Shown in pieces: positions 1 through 6,400 of a DNA stretch of 64,000 bases. Position 1 is the stretch's first letter, and each line of letters begins with the position of its first letter. Below the pieces are notes generated by a model. The model worked only from the letters and a program-made list of their open reading frames with translations. It was not told the origin of the DNA and made no database searches. Source of the DNA: Sinobaca qinghaiensis. Its GTDB lineage: Bacteria > Bacillota > Bacilli > Bacillales > Marinococcaceae. The stretch spans positions 286,022 to 350,021 of the forward strand of contig NZ_RAPK01000011.1 of assembly GCF_003610495.1 (NCBI RefSeq). The letters run 5' to 3'. The position numbers and the translations under genes are program-made.

Positions 1-839
1 TCTGACCGGTATACGTTTGTTGTCAGCAGATGAAGAGTAATAAATAATCGTTCTTCCCTTGGAATGTTTTCGGTCTCCCGGAAGATTTCTTCCGTTGCCT
101 GATATTCTTTTGTATCCGACAGCTCCTCATATGGGATGGAGGATTCTGTGATGTTGCTGCCCTTCTGCACTCTGCGTAAAATAAATAACAGAATATACGG
201 CATCATGGCTAATTTCTCATCTGTAAATTTTAAATGCAGCTTATTTTCTACTTTTTCAATCCTGGAGCGGAACTCTTCAATTTCTTTTTCATCTACATGA
301 GCGGCTTTTTTAATTTTCTGTTCGCCGTCTGCCATCTGAAAAATCCGGTAAGTTACATGAATGAGTAATTTACGGACCTGAAATTCTTTCCCCTCCAGAA
401 GATATCCTGACTTTCTTGAGTAACGAATGGACAGTTCATATTTTTCCAAATATGCCTGCACCTGTTTTAAATCATGCAGCACTGTGTTTTTGCTTACTTC
501 CAGCTCTGCGGTAAAATGATACAGGGACAATTCCTCTTTCGTTCCAATAAGCATCAGCATAATCATATATGTCCGCTGCTTTTCTGAAAGGATGGAGACA
601 GCTGCCAAGTCATTTTCCTGGCTCGTCAGGTCAGTAAATACCGATTGATCAATAATAAAGTGGCCCTGCCTGGTACGTTCTATGACAGGTAGATGTTTTG
701 CCATCAGCCATTCGTTGATCTTATTCATGCTGTATCCAAACTGCCGGCGTGTTAAGTTATATTTTTTCTCCAACACAACACTTGCTACATTTGGATTATG
801 CATGAGCTCATCGAGAATCTGCTTGCTTCGGTCATCCAT
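1..839 (-). CDS. BglG/MtlR-type PRD transcriptional regulator, 3' end cut by window
   Basis: The reverse frame is open from an ATG at 839 to the window edge (279 codons), so the C-terminus is missing. It begins MDDRSKQILDELMHN and has two helix-turn-helix-like segments (about residues 5-60 and 85-140). These are followed by a PRD-type helical domain whose first conserved histidine region reads LFITLHLLTTNVYR just before the edge. HTH domains before PRD mark the PTS-controlled activator type (MtlR, ManR, LicR) rather than the RNA-binding LicT antiterminators, which carry a CAT domain at the N-terminus. Such proteins sense sugar flux through phosphorylation of PRD histidines and usually sit beside their PTS operon, which would lie left of this window. 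GGAGGG lies 11 bases before the ATG. The family is fairly sure; the sugar cannot be told. Confidence 0.8.
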   Translation of the reverse strand, partial: MDDRSKQILDELMHNPNVASVVLEKKYNLTRRQFGYSMNKINEWLMAKHLPVIERTRQGHFIIDQSVFTDLTSQENDLAAVSILSEKQRTYMIMLMLIGTKEELSLYHFTAELEVSKNTVLHDLKQVQAYLEKYELSIRYSRKSGYLLEGKEFQVRKLLIHVTYRIFQMADGEQKIKKAAHVDEKEIEEFRSRIEKVENKLHLKFTDEKLAMMPYILLFILRRVQKGSNITESSIPYEELSDTKEYQATEEIFRETENIPREERLFITLHLLTTNVYRS

Positions 840-892
840 GAACAACTGCTCCCTCCTTTCAATAGTTAGTGTAGCATCGGCTCCTATGAAAA

Positions 893-921
893 TGTATACG
901 TTTTCATCCCAAATGAACGAA
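893..921 (-). promoter_or_regulatory. Candidate promoter with cre-like CcpA site for the PRD regulator
   Basis: On the minus strand TGAAAACGTATACA (906-893) differs from the cre consensus TGWAANCGNTNWCA at one position. It is the core of a near-perfect 22-bp palindrome at 886-907. A possible -35 TTCGTT (921-916) and -10 TATACA (898-893) are 17 bases apart, so the cre-like site overlaps the -10. Catabolite repression of a PTS-operon regulator fits the function. The site is seen; its use is inferred. Confidence 0.5.
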
Positions 922-1047
922 CATTTCATGTACAACGTTGTGATTTACATTACGAAACACTTTCGATTGTATAGTGATAGTGCGGAATGACGGTGGATTT
1001 GTCCGATATAATGCGCCGGCAGATTTTGAATAAAAAAAGTTTTTTTC

Positions 1048-1078
1048 ATAAAAAATAACGTGCCGGTTCAGGCACGCC
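1048..1078 (-). terminator. Intrinsic terminator after the DUF4188 gene
   Basis: CGTGCC (1059-1064) pairs with GGCACG (1071-1076) around a six-base loop, followed on the minus strand by a T-rich run. It lies six bases past the stop of the gene at 1084. Confidence 0.75.
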
Positions 1079-1083
1079 GCTTC

Positions 1084-1578
1084 CTATCTTTGATTCTTAT
1101 CCTTTTTTGTTCGTCTCAGCCTCTCCCCGGCTGTATTGGTAGATGGACTTACTGGTTCTGTACCCAGAGCCTTTCCTAACCCAAAGGCAGGCATATTTAC
1201 ATAAATCGATTCGTAGGACTCTTTAGGAATTTTATACGTTTCGTGATAGATCCCCACTGCGTGATTTCCCTTCGCTCTTCTATTGAACGTTTTCCATGCT
1301 TTGGAATGTTTTTCCCCTTTCGCATAAGCAAGCAGCTTTTCTTCAGACTCCCAGTATTGAATCATCATTGTCGCAGGCAGCTGCAGGTAGCTGTGTAAAT
1401 GTAAACAGCCCAGCTCTTTTCGAACGGACAGCTCTTTTATCATAGGGGGCATGGCAAGAAGAACGGGCAGCCATTTACGAACAGAACGAAAACGGTTAAT
1501 GCGCATCCCAATCACAAACACGACGATCTCTTCATCATTTTTCGTTGTAAAGCGTCCCTCCTGCAGCTCTGCTCCCAC
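1084..1578 (-). CDS. DUF4188 domain protein (monooxygenase-like)
   Basis: 164 aa. The pattern GRFTTKNDEEIVVFVIGMRI, then W-LPVLLAMPPMIKEL and MIQYWES, is that of the DUF4188 family. These are small alpha-beta-barrel proteins annotated as monooxygenase-like or phenylacetaldoxime dehydratase-related, with no firm function. The start is GTG at 1578: GGAGG lies seven bases upstream on the minus strand and no better start is near. It is a single-gene transcript, with its own terminator at 1059-1076 and the terminator of the carnitine cassette just upstream. No signal peptide or membrane segment is seen. Confidence 0.8.
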   Translation of the reverse strand: MGAELQEGRFTTKNDEEIVVFVIGMRINRFRSVRKWLPVLLAMPPMIKELSVRKELGCLHLHSYLQLPATMMIQYWESEEKLLAYAKGEKHSKAWKTFNRRAKGNHAVGIYHETYKIPKESYESIYVNMPAFGLGKALGTEPVSPSTNTAGERLRRTKKDKNQR

Positions 1579-1651
1579 TGTAACTCCTCCCGTTTACAAT
1601 TTTTAGTATGCCTTACGTGCGCTTTTCTTTTCTTTATTATAGTACTTTATT

Positions 1652-1690
1652 GAAAATAAAACAGCATTCTCTTAGTTGAGAATGCTGTTT
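1652..1690 (-). terminator. Terminator of the carnitine-to-betaine cassette
   Basis: Perfect 13-bp stem (1659-1671 with 1678-1690), six-base loop, then TTTATTTTC on the minus strand. It begins two bases after the thioesterase stop and closes the four-gene minus-strand operon. Confidence 0.85.
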
Positions 1691-1692
1691 CT

Positions 1693-2163
1693 TTACTTCT
1701 TTTTGATGCCTATCGCACGCCCGGCCATAGACGGACGGAATTCAGCTTCTGTATGAGGCAGCGCTTCTATTCCTTTCACAAGTGCGGGAGGAAAAGGCGC
1801 CGGCCGGCCGGCTGCTTGATCCATCCCCATAATCATCTGCTCACTTGCTGCTGCTAGTTCACTGCTTTCATTTTTCATTTCCATCCATAGATGAAGTCTT
1901 TTTTCGTCTTTATCCAATATTTGAACAAATACGTCCAGTTTTTCATCCAGCACTGCTTCTTTTCTATATAGAACATGAGTTTCAAGCGTATAGGCCGTAT
2001 AGTGATTTTGTTCCCGGAACGCTTCATCAAGCCCTATTTTATCCAGCATACTATCAAGAGCCATGCTGAAAACGATGGCATAGGCCGCGTCATTCATATG
2101 ATTGTTGTAATCGACCCATTCTGCATTTACCCGGCCTTCCCAGATCAACTGACTATCAGACAT
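1693..2163 (-). CDS. Hotdog-fold thioesterase, probable betainyl-CoA thioesterase
   Basis: 156 aa, 4HBT (hotdog) thioesterase fold with the active-site region EWVDYNNHMNDAAY at about residues 15-28. In carnitine degradation a thioesterase releases glycine betaine from betainyl-CoA, the product of the beta-keto acid cleavage enzyme encoded two genes upstream. In some proteobacteria this domain is fused to carnitine dehydrogenase; here it is separate. Its start overlaps the end of the dehydrogenase gene by eight bases, so translation is probably coupled. It is the last gene of the operon. The fold is clear; substrate assignment rests on the neighbours. Confidence 0.8.
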   Translation of the reverse strand: MSDSQLIWEGRVNAEWVDYNNHMNDAAYAIVFSMALDSMLDKIGLDEAFREQNHYTAYTLETHVLYRKEAVLDEKLDVFVQILDKDEKRLHLWMEMKNESSELAAASEQMIMGMDQAAGRPAPFPPALVKGIEALPHTEAEFRPSMAGRAIGIKKK

Positions 2164-3118
2164 TGCTGTCCACTTTCTCTGCCGGCCAGTAGTTTTCTTC
2201 CTGAAGCAGGCGCATCAACTTTAGAAGAAACTGATCACGTCTTTCTTCCAGTTCGGCTACGCTTTGTGTTCCGGACTGCTCTTTTGTTCCGTTTATCACT
2301 TTTTCACTCAGTTCAGGGGTCAGCTCCGGCGCTTCCAATTTAGTCCACGGTGCCTTTAAAGCAGGACCGAATTGTTCAAGCATATGAGCCATTCCTTTTT
2401 CGCCGCCGGCTAAATGGAAGGTTAAAAACGGTCCCATCAATGCCCAGCGCAGTCCTGCACCGTATACAATTGCTTTATCTACTTCTTCAGTCGTTGCGTG
2501 TCCGTCATTTACAATATGAAGTGCTTCTCTCCAGAGCGCTTCCATCAGGCGGTCTGCGATATGTCCATCCACTTCTCCCTTCATGACTAAGGGCTTCATT
2601 CCTGCGGATTCATATATATTCCGTGCCCGTTCCAAAGCTTCCGGGCTCGTAGCTGCTCCTCCTGAAATTTCCACCAGCGGCAGAAGATAAACTGGATTAA
2701 AAGGATGCGCGACCATCACTCTCTCTGGATGAACAACACATTGTTCCTGAAGCGTAGTCGGCTTATAGCCGGAAGTACTCGAAGCGATAATACTCTCGGC
2801 TGGTGCATGCTTATCTATTTGAGCCAGCACGCTTTTTTTCAAATCCTCGCGCTCCGGAACGTTTTCCTGAATAAGCACTGCTTCATAAACAGCCGTTTCT
2901 ATATCATCTGTAAAAGAGAGGCGGTTTAAAGATGCTGATTCGTGCATGCCATGCTCTTTCAGCGAAGGCCAAAGCTTTTCTACTGTCGTTCGTGTTTTCT
3001 GTTCGGCTTCTGGAGCCGGATCACAGGCGATCACGTCGAATCCTTTTGCCAAAAAGCGGGCGATCCATCCATTTCCGATGACGCCTGTTCCAATAACTGC
3101 AATCGTTTGGTTTGTCAT
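2156..3118 (-). CDS. L-carnitine dehydrogenase (3-hydroxyacyl-CoA dehydrogenase family)
   Basis: 320 aa. An N-terminal Rossmann domain with AVIGTGVIGNGW (about residues 7-18) binds NAD. VAHPFNPVYLLPLVEI (about 137-152) is the catalytic histidine region of the 3-hydroxyacyl-CoA dehydrogenase family, and the length matches bacterial L-carnitine 3-dehydrogenases. It would oxidise L-carnitine to 3-dehydrocarnitine in the cytoplasm. The BKACE gene ends four bases upstream and the thioesterase overlaps by eight, a neighbour set typical of the carnitine-to-betaine route. An ordinary 3-hydroxybutyryl-CoA dehydrogenase is less likely given those partners. Confidence 0.85.
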   Translation of the reverse strand: MTNQTIAVIGTGVIGNGWIARFLAKGFDVIACDPAPEAEQKTRTTVEKLWPSLKEHGMHESASLNRLSFTDDIETAVYEAVLIQENVPEREDLKKSVLAQIDKHAPAESIIASSTSGYKPTTLQEQCVVHPERVMVAHPFNPVYLLPLVEISGGAATSPEALERARNIYESAGMKPLVMKGEVDGHIADRLMEALWREALHIVNDGHATTEEVDKAIVYGAGLRWALMGPFLTFHLAGGEKGMAHMLEQFGPALKAPWTKLEAPELTPELSEKVINGTKEQSGTQSVAELEERRDQFLLKLMRLLQEENYWPAEKVDSNV

Positions 3119-3122
3119 TATT

Positions 3123-4016
3123 TTATCCTCTCTGTGGTAATTGTTTAGTTAATCCCAGGCTGTTCCGTGCTTCTTCCGGCGTCATAGGCTCTATATCCAA
3201 TGCTTGAAGAATATTTGTCGTTTTATCTACAAGCTGGGCGTTTGTTGCGAGCACTCCTTTTTCTAGATACAAATTATCTTCCAGGCCGACACGTACGTTT
3301 CCGCCTAATAAAGCGGCCTGCACTGCCGTTGGGATTTGGTGACGTCCAATGCCAAACGCTGACCAATTGGCACGGTCCGGTAGATGATGAATCATATGAA
3401 GCATTGTTTCAGCATCTGCTTCGGCTCCCCAGGGAATACCCAGGCAGAATTGATACAAAGGATCTCCATCGATAAGCCCTTCCTGAACAAGCTGATTGGC
3501 AAACCGAAGATGGCCGGTATCAAAGCATTCCATTTCTGCTTTGACTCCGCTGTTTTTAATAAGTGCCGCCTGTTCACGAAGCCATTCTACAGGTGCCATA
3601 TAAAGCTGATCCCCAAAATTCAAGCTGCCGCAGTCCAATGTACATATTTCCGGAAGCAGTTTCCCGACCGGCAGATGACGCTCTTCCGGCGTTTGAATAA
3701 ACGTTCCTTCCCCTCCTGTTTCAGGGTTGGCACGATCCGGAACAAAATCTCCGCCGCCGCCGGCTGTTATGTTTAAAATCACATCTGTTTCTTTCTCACG
3801 AACCCGTTCCACCACTTCCTGAAAAAGGGCAGGATCAAAGCTGTACTCCCCCGTTTTAGGATCTCTTACGTGAATATGAGCGACTGCCGCTCCGGCTTTT
3901 GCTGCTTCAATGGAAGCTTCTGCTATCTCCTTTGGTGTAATTGGTACATGGGGGCTTTTCTGAAATGTGTTACCTGCCCCGGTTACTGCACATGAGATAA
4001 TTGTTTTTTTTCCCAT
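3123..4016 (-). CDS. Beta-keto acid cleavage enzyme (BKACE, DUF849), predicted 3-dehydrocarnitine cleavage
   Basis: 297 aa. The BKACE signature is present: VAHIHVRDPKTGEYSFDP with the metal-binding His47 and His49, MECFDTGHL in the middle, and VRVGLEDNLYLEKG with the catalytic Glu near the C-terminus. The family condenses a beta-keto acid with acetyl-CoA and splits off acetoacetate. With 3-dehydrocarnitine the products are betainyl-CoA and acetoacetate. The ATG shares one base with the stop of the upstream regulator gene (TAATG), which suggests translational coupling. Substrate is inferred from the adjacent carnitine dehydrogenase, thioesterase and betaine-type transporter. Confidence 0.85.
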   Translation of the reverse strand: MGKKTIISCAVTGAGNTFQKSPHVPITPKEIAEASIEAAKAGAAVAHIHVRDPKTGEYSFDPALFQEVVERVREKETDVILNITAGGGGDFVPDRANPETGGEGTFIQTPEERHLPVGKLLPEICTLDCGSLNFGDQLYMAPVEWLREQAALIKNSGVKAEMECFDTGHLRFANQLVQEGLIDGDPLYQFCLGIPWGAEADAETMLHMIHHLPDRANWSAFGIGRHQIPTAVQAALLGGNVRVGLEDNLYLEKGVLATNAQLVDKTTNILQALDIEPMTPEEARNSLGLTKQLPQRG

Positions 4017-4594
4017 TATTTATCTTCTCCTTCGTTTTCTAATGGCGTTTCTACAGGAACTGATTCAAAGATAGCTCCACTTTCAAAGAATTCCACCAGG
4101 TTGTTAATCCAATTGTAATAGGCTACCCATTTGCTTAATTCTTTGCGCAGTTCTTCCACCTTGGCTTTCACTTCGTAAGAACCGTTATTCGCTTTTTCTA
4201 TTTCATTTATTTCCTGCTGCAGTTTTTTGGCGAACATGCGGTTTTTACTGATTACTTCCCGCCAGTTTGTCGTAAAAAGGGAGATAAATGTCTGTACATA
4301 ATCATTTTCCACATTATAATGCTCTTTTCTGCTTCCCTTAATATGTTCTTTTTCTGCAATGTTCAGGGCGATCATTTCACGCATCACCTGGCTCATCCTG
4401 GTTTTGCTCATTCCAGTTGCCTCTGCCAGATCATCAAGTGTCATCGGTTCACGGTTCATATAAATGATACCGAGCAGCCTTCCTATAGTAGAAGATACAC
4501 CGAATGTACTCATGTTATCGGAGATTCTGTCTCCGATTTGACGCTCTGTTTCGCTTAGCTGTGAGAGCAGTTCCGCTTCTTTTTCTACAGTCAT
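4016..4594 (-). CDS. GbsR/MarR-type regulator of the betaine/carnitine cassette
   Basis: 192 aa. A winged helix (about residues 20-95; MTLDDLAEATGMSKTRMSQV is the recognition region) is followed by a long charged helical part (about 110-175) and an acidic tail. This matches the GbsR family, whose founder in B. subtilis senses choline and represses choline uptake and oxidation to glycine betaine. As first gene of this operon, divergent from a BCCT transporter, it probably senses a carnitine-like or betaine-like ligand and controls both transcripts through the 283-base region 4595-4877. ATG at 4594 is preceded by a GGGAGAG-type ribosome site. Confidence 0.8.
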   Translation of the reverse strand: MTVEKEAELLSQLSETERQIGDRISDNMSTFGVSSTIGRLLGIIYMNREPMTLDDLAEATGMSKTRMSQVMREMIALNIAEKEHIKGSRKEHYNVENDYVQTFISLFTTNWREVISKNRMFAKKLQQEINEIEKANNGSYEVKAKVEELRKELSKWVAYYNWINNLVEFFESGAIFESVPVETPLENEGEDK

Positions 4595-4646
4595 TGTATT
4601 TACTCTCCCTCATCTGCATATCTAGTAGTTTCTGCTCATAGTTGTT

Positions 4647-4674
4647 ACTGTATCATCTTTCTAAAAAAAGTAAA
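4647..4674 (-). promoter_or_regulatory. Candidate promoter of the GbsR-carnitine operon
   Basis: On the minus strand TTTACT (4674-4669) and TACAGT (4652-4647) are separated by 16 bases, about 50 bases before the gbsR-like start. It is a fair sigma-A match and is not proven. Confidence 0.45.
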
Positions 4675-4686
4675 AAGCGGCTCTTC

Positions 4687-4724
4687 TATCTTATCTCCGC
4701 GATAAACCGAGGATTGATAAGATA
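4687..4724. promoter_or_regulatory. Long-spaced 9-bp inverted repeat, candidate GbsR operator
   Basis: TATCTTATC (4687-4695) and GATAAGATA (4716-4724) are perfect inverted copies 20 bases apart. They lie between the two divergent start codons, just upstream of the regulator's candidate promoter. This is a plausible operator for the GbsR-like protein. Confidence 0.4.
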
Positions 4725-4770
4725 AAACGCTGTAAACTTTGTACAATAAAAATTGCATAGATTTTATAGA

Positions 4771-4786
4771 GTATACGCTGTTATAC
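4771..4786. promoter_or_regulatory. Second inverted repeat (GTATA-N6-TATAC) before the BCCT gene
   Basis: GTATACGCTGTTATAC is an imperfect dyad and also a direct repeat of TATACGC. It lies about 90 bases before the transporter start, within or just after its likely promoter. GbsR proteins can act as roadblocks downstream of promoters. Confidence 0.3.
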
Positions 4787-4877
4787 GCGTTTTTCTTTTT
4801 TCAGCCTACTTCCATATACTTAAGCGAGGCTATTAAAAGAGTAGCAGCGCAAGTCTAATGAAGGAGGAATTTTGCAT

Positions 4878-6356
4878 ATGTCAAGATTCACGACGGTATT
4901 AAAAGTTTCTATTGTACTTATTATTTCTTTTCTATTATTCGGGGTCTTCTTCACTGAGCAGCTCGAATCCGGCATTACAGTAACTCAGAGTTTTTTGTTT
5001 AATCACTTTGGCTGGTACTTTCAAATATTAGTGACGGCCCTGCTGATTTTCGCCGTTTATCTGGGCTTTAGTAAATATGGAAAAATACGATTGGGGAAAC
5101 CGGATGAAAAACCGGAATTCAGCAGGCTTACCTGGTTTACGATGCTGTTTTCCGCCGGTATTGGCATCGGCTTGCTGTTTTATGGGGTCAGCGAGCCAAT
5201 TAGTCATTTCGCAAGCCCGCCTATCGGAGATGGAGGAGAAGCATCAGATGCAGTAACAGGTGTATCATCAACATGGCTGCACTGGGGTCTTCACGCCTGG
5301 GCCATCTATGCACTGGTAGCTCTAGCTCTTGCCCTGCAGCAGTTCCGCTACGAAGCGCCCGGCTTAATGAGCACAACGCTTCGTCCTGTTCTCGGTAAAC
5401 ATGCGTACGGACCGGCAGCAACGATTGTAGATATTATTGCGGTATTTGCTACGCTGTTTGGAGTAGCAGCCTCTCTTGGCCTCGGTTCCCAGCAGATTAA
5501 CTCCGGTCTTCAGGCTGTATTCGGAGTACCATATAATCTCGGGGTCCAGTTTATTATTATGGCTATTATCACCGTCATTTTTGTAACATCAGCGAGCACC
5601 GGTATTCACCGTGGTATTAAATACTTAAGCAATATCAACTTATCAATAACCGGATTGTTTCTTCTATTTATGTTTATTGCCGGGCCGACACTGTTTCTTT
5701 TGAATATGTTCGCTTCCGGATTATCAGATTATATGCAGAACTTTATTGGCTGGGGACTGCGCATGAGTCCGGTTGACGCACAGGAAGCAGACTGGACGCA
5801 GGCCTGGACCGTCTTTTATTGGGCATGGTGGATTTCCTGGACACCATTTGTCGGAATGTTTGTCGCCCGGATTTCCAGAGGGCGGACCATTCGTGAATTT
5901 ATAGCAGGCGTGCTTCTTCTTCCTTCCATCGTATCGTTTTTCTGGTTCAGTACGCTGGGCGGTTCTGCTATTTTTATGGAACTGTACGATGGACGCGATG
6001 TTTCTTCGCAGTCGCTGGAGGGTGCGTTGTTTTATGTTATTGAAGCATATCCCATGAGCGGACTTATCTCCGTGCTTGCGATATTCGTTATTACCATCTT
6101 TTTTGTAACCACTGCCGATTCAGCTACATTTGTTCTCGGCATGCAGACTACAGGAGGCAGCCTGAACCCGCCGACCTCTATTAAAATTATGTGGGGCGTG
6201 TTCTTTGTGACCGTCACCGCGGTTCTATTGGTTGTAGGAGGGCTGAATGCATTTCAGACTTCCATTGTCGTCAGTGCCCTGCCTCTCTCGATCATTATTA
6301 TTTTAATGTGCATCGGCATTATGAAAACATTAATCAGTGAACACAAGCAGAATTAA
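4878..6356 (+). CDS. BCCT family transporter, likely carnitine/glycine betaine uptake
   Basis: 492 aa from ATG 4878, chosen because AAGGAGG (4861-4867) is ten bases upstream; a TTG at 4872 would leave only four. The protein has 12 predicted membrane segments. The Gly-rich TM3 motif AGIGIGLLFYGVSEP and the TM8 signature FYWAWWISWTPFVGMFVARI are intact. The WWISW tryptophans form the trimethylammonium-binding box in BetP. Short N- and C-terminal tails suggest no BetP-like osmosensing extension. It is divergent from the carnitine-degrading operon and very likely feeds it. Confidence 0.9.
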   Translation: MSRFTTVLKVSIVLIISFLLFGVFFTEQLESGITVTQSFLFNHFGWYFQILVTALLIFAVYLGFSKYGKIRLGKPDEKPEFSRLTWFTMLFSAGIGIGLLFYGVSEPISHFASPPIGDGGEASDAVTGVSSTWLHWGLHAWAIYALVALALALQQFRYEAPGLMSTTLRPVLGKHAYGPAATIVDIIAVFATLFGVAASLGLGSQQINSGLQAVFGVPYNLGVQFIIMAIITVIFVTSASTGIHRGIKYLSNINLSITGLFLLFMFIAGPTLFLLNMFASGLSDYMQNFIGWGLRMSPVDAQEADWTQAWTVFYWAWWISWTPFVGMFVARISRGRTIREFIAGVLLLPSIVSFFWFSTLGGSAIFMELYDGRDVSSQSLEGALFYVIEAYPMSGLISVLAIFVITIFFVTTADSATFVLGMQTTGGSLNPPTSIKIMWGVFFVTVTAVLLVVGGLNAFQTSIVVSALPLSIIIILMCIGIMKTLISEHKQN

Positions 6357-6397
6357 AAAAAGCCCTTTTTTCCTGACCTGGAAAAAAGGGTTTTTTT
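6355..6397. terminator. Terminator between BCCT and GGDEF-EAL genes
   Basis: CCCTTTTTTCC (6363-6373) pairs with GGAAAAAAGGG (6380-6390), followed by T7 on the plus strand and preceded by an A-run. It can stop transcription from both convergent genes. Confidence 0.85.
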
Positions 6398-6400
6398 CTT

